Below, piece by piece: positions 63,731 through 64,000 of a stretch of DNA of 64,000 nucleotides. The stretch lies in NCBI GenBank assembly GCA_028023455.1, contig JAQFVV010006220.1:8725852-8789851 (forward strand), in the 5' to 3' direction. The notes beneath the pieces are model-generated. The model was not told the origin of the DNA. It saw nothing but the letters and a program-made list of their open reading frames with translations, and did no database searches. This DNA is from Epiperipatus broadwayi. Lineage: Eukaryota; Onychophora; Udeonychophora; Euonychophora; Peripatidae. The translations under genes and the position numbers were made by a program. How positions within the stretch are numbered: position 1 is the first letter of the stretch; each line of letters begins with the position of its first letter.

Positions 63731-64000
63731 GTGATACATATTCAACAAATAAAAATCTGGCTGATTTATAAAACATGATCTGTAAACATGAGTAACAATC
63801 ACAATGTATGAATGTCACTTCACCTACTTAAAATACAGATATATTTATTTACATTTCCAATTGCAGTTTTATGATTAAACTGCAATAAAATGTAAAAACT
63901 TTTATATGTTCACCAAATTTTGTTTAAAACTTAAAATTAAAATAATTAAAAGTTAACTGAATGGAAAAAGAGATCAACCTATATATATATCAAAAATAGA
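63731..64000. other. intron sequence to window end, nothing recognised
   Basis: A+T-rich; no upstream nompC exon seen. Confidence 0.5.

Overview
This is a 64 kb piece of an animal nuclear genome. It is strongly A+T-rich (about three quarters by eye) and contains almost no long open reading frames. The only host gene I can support is on the minus strand. Four short exons (52762-52860, 42519-42618, 35213-35314, 3120-3221) each encode one ankyrin repeat of 33-34 residues. Each has a splice acceptor and donor, and all junctions are phase 0. Read in minus-strand order they give four consecutive ankyrin repeats that closely match, in order, a stretch of the N-terminal ankyrin array of NOMPC/TRPN (the no mechanoreceptor potential C channel). 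The introns between them are about 10.1, 7.2 and 32.0 kb, and the window also begins and ends in intron. Hence only about 400 bases in 64 kb are coding. The third ankyrin exon carries one extra A in a homopolymer, which breaks its frame. That is either a consensus error or a real lesion.

The rest is intron filled with old mobile DNA. It includes two degraded copies of one RTE-like non-LTR retrotransposon (about 5.46-8.16 kb and 18.18-19.33 kb, the second split by another repeat). There is a fragment of a different RTE/BovB-like element (about 47.7-48.7 kb) and a less A+T-rich L1/Tx1-like element (about 20.44-22.69 kb) with a YMDD motif. A GIY-YIG endonuclease fragment of a Penelope-like element lies at 15710-15979 (minus). 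Two hAT transposase pseudogenes are present: a ZBED5/SCAND3-like one (about 10.78-13.16 kb, plus) and one of a second group (about 61.98-63.73 kb, minus). Around these sit tRNA-derived SINE copies, a dispersed non-autonomous repeat family in both orientations, several long inverted repeats (about 19.5-20.2, 34.2-34.6, 39.6-39.8, 53.1-53.7 and 56.4-56.7 kb), a perfect (AAT)n microsatellite of about 430 bp, and a gap of exactly 500 N.

The organism is an invertebrate animal. The ankyrin repeats resemble arthropod NOMPC, and the mixture of RTE, Penelope, hAT and tRNA-SINE relics in very long A+T-rich introns would fit a large-genome arthropod, but other invertebrates with TRPN are not excluded. 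Nothing bacterial (operons, ribosome binding sites, CRISPR) is present. The exact 500 N gap suggests a scaffolded assembly. I found no convincing undescribed molecular system. The most interesting items are the intron-bloated mechanosensor gene with its broken exon, and the set of long hairpin-forming repeats inside its introns.
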